This document shows, piece by piece, positions 48,379 through 49,025 of a stretch of DNA of 49,025 nt. The translations under genes were made by a program, and so were the position numbers. The notes under the pieces were generated by a model. That model had not been told where the DNA came from and did not search any database. It saw nothing but the letters and a program-made list of their open reading frames with translations. Numbering within the stretch: the stretch's first letter is position 1; each line of letters begins with the position of its first letter. This stretch comes from Desulfobacteraceae bacterium (GTDB lineage: Bacteria; Desulfobacterota; Desulfobacteria; Desulfobacterales; Desulfosarcinaceae), in the NCBI GenBank assembly GCA_003599575.1, contig QZKV01000085.1, forward strand, positions 1 through 49,025. Direction: 5' to 3'.

Positions 48379-49025
48379 GGGTTTCTCCCTGATTGAGGTT
48401 CGGGGCGTGGGACCGGCCCATCTCCCAGCACGCGCGGCGGACCGGCGTCGCGAGGATGAAGGATGCCCACGGTACGGTTTGCGGGTACAAAATAGGTGGC
48501 GGCCACGCGGCGGATATCTTCGGCCGTGACCGTGCGGATGGCGGGCAGATAGTCCTTGATTGTCTCCCAGCCGGCCGCAATTTCATAGCGCGCCAGCAGC
48601 ATGGCCTGGTAGAAGAGCGAATCCTGGCTGAAGACAAACTCGGTTTCGAGCTGGTTTTTGGCCTTGCGCAGCTCGTTTTCTTCCACCGGCTCCTTTTTCA
48701 ACCGCTCCAGTTGCTCCAAGAGAGCGGCCTGCAGTGCTTCCACTCCCTTTCCGCGCATGGGGACCGCGGATAAGTAGAATAGATCGGGGTCCGCCGAGAG
48801 CAGGGAATTGCCGGCCTCGGCCGAAAGGGCCAGCTCTTTTTCCAGAATCAATTCGGCATGCAGGCGTGCGCTTTTGCCGCTCGAGAGCACGGCGGCGATG
48901 ACTTCCAGAACATATGCATCGGGGTGCCCGATGTTGGGTACGTGAAACCCCATCAGCAGGGCCGGCTGGCGGGCATCGGCGTGCACATGCACGACCCGTT
49001 CGCCTGCCTGCGGGGGCTCGCGGTA
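48375..49025 (-). CDS. M16 peptidase subunit, N-terminus beyond the window
   Basis: The visible 216 residues are the C-terminal half of an M16 peptidase; the frame is open to the window edge (YREPPQAGERVVHVHADARQ). Features are MGFHVPNIGHPDAYVLEVIAAVLSSGKSARLHAELILEKELA, then EENELRKAKNQLETEF and TVTAEDIRRVAATYFVPANRTVGIL. The catalytic HXXEH part would lie outside the window, so whether this subunit is the active one cannot be seen here. Periplasmic insulinase-type proteolysis is the likely role. Confidence 0.85.
   Translation of the reverse strand, partial: YREPPQAGERVVHVHADARQPALLMGFHVPNIGHPDAYVLEVIAAVLSSGKSARLHAELILEKELALSAEAGNSLLSADPDLFYLSAVPMRGKGVEALQAALLEQLERLKKEPVEENELRKAKNQLETEFVFSQDSLFYQAMLLARYEIAAGWETIKDYLPAIRTVTAEDIRRVAATYFVPANRTVGILHPRDAGPPRVLGDGPVPRPEPQSGRNP

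Noticed and set aside
47212..48396. 394-codon plus-strand frame opposite the M16 gene
   Set aside because: Antisense shadow; the minus-strand frame has a signal peptide and the M16 fold.
1..49025. CRISPR arrays, tRNA or rRNA genes, prophage or transposase genes
   Set aside because: I looked for regularly spaced repeats, cloverleaf patterns and transposase motifs and saw none.

Overview
The window is about 49 kb of a Gram-negative, probably anaerobic bacterium. It fits the former Deltaproteobacteria (Desulfobacterota, Desulfosarcina/Desulfobacter-like), although no marker gene fixes the taxon. Pointers are an apparent in-frame selenocysteine codon, a CCG-domain iron-sulfur protein, a PAS-type sigma-54 activator, many lipoproteins and BON proteins, and moderately high GC. 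Every gene from 1 to 46967 is on the plus strand; only an M16 peptidase pair at the right end is on the minus strand.

Region 1 (1-5316): the end of a J-domain protein, then an envelope thiol-redox module. It holds two exported thioredoxins, a CcdA-type electron carrier, a frameshifted rhodanese, a MauE/DoxX-type membrane protein, a thioredoxin-like protein and a DUF1573 protein. In the last, the usual CGC motif reads U-G-C through an in-frame TGA followed by a candidate SECIS hairpin. Region 2 (5463-7851): small proteins, then a MarR regulator and a UPF0718-type permease with a small CC-motif partner; one 15-bp palindrome (GTTGAC-N3-GTCAAC) lies upstream of both regulator and permease. Region 3 (8370-12901): an arsenic operon (ArsR, Acr3, GlpC/HdrD-like Fe-S protein, CoA-disulfide-reductase-like flavoprotein) closed by a strong terminator.

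Region 4 (13118-46479) is the most striking part: a stress/envelope island cut into five consecutive transcription blocks. Each block starts with the same layout: a 31-bp tandem-dyad element (GGTCATATnnGACC, 3 bp, then GGTYRAATRYGACC), then 130-133 bp later a -24/-12 (sigma-54-like) promoter YGGCAY-N5-TTGA. Blocks: A (KH protein, ABM protein, FtsH, LapA-like, SHOCT, DUF2141, PtsP); B (BON lipoprotein, CreA, BON-DUF1207, hybrid kinase, AI-2E family permease); C (GroEL without GroES, CheB-CheR-PAS, kinase-receiver fusion); D (BON pseudogene, YqjD/YqjE/YqjK-like trio, Thivi_2564-like protein, receiver, triple BON, DUF3185-like); E (small proteins, DUF2959-like lipoprotein, ABM protein, two glycosyltransferases, two GH130 enzymes). 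A sigma-54 activator with an intact GAFTGA motif (32885-34366) lies inside the island and is the obvious candidate regulator.

Region 5 (46707-49025): a small Rho-N-like protein and two M16 peptidase genes in the opposite direction. Several reading frames are broken by single-base indels in homopolymers (rhodanese twice, a thioredoxin N-terminus, the CheB-CheR C-terminus), so base-level assembly errors are possible.
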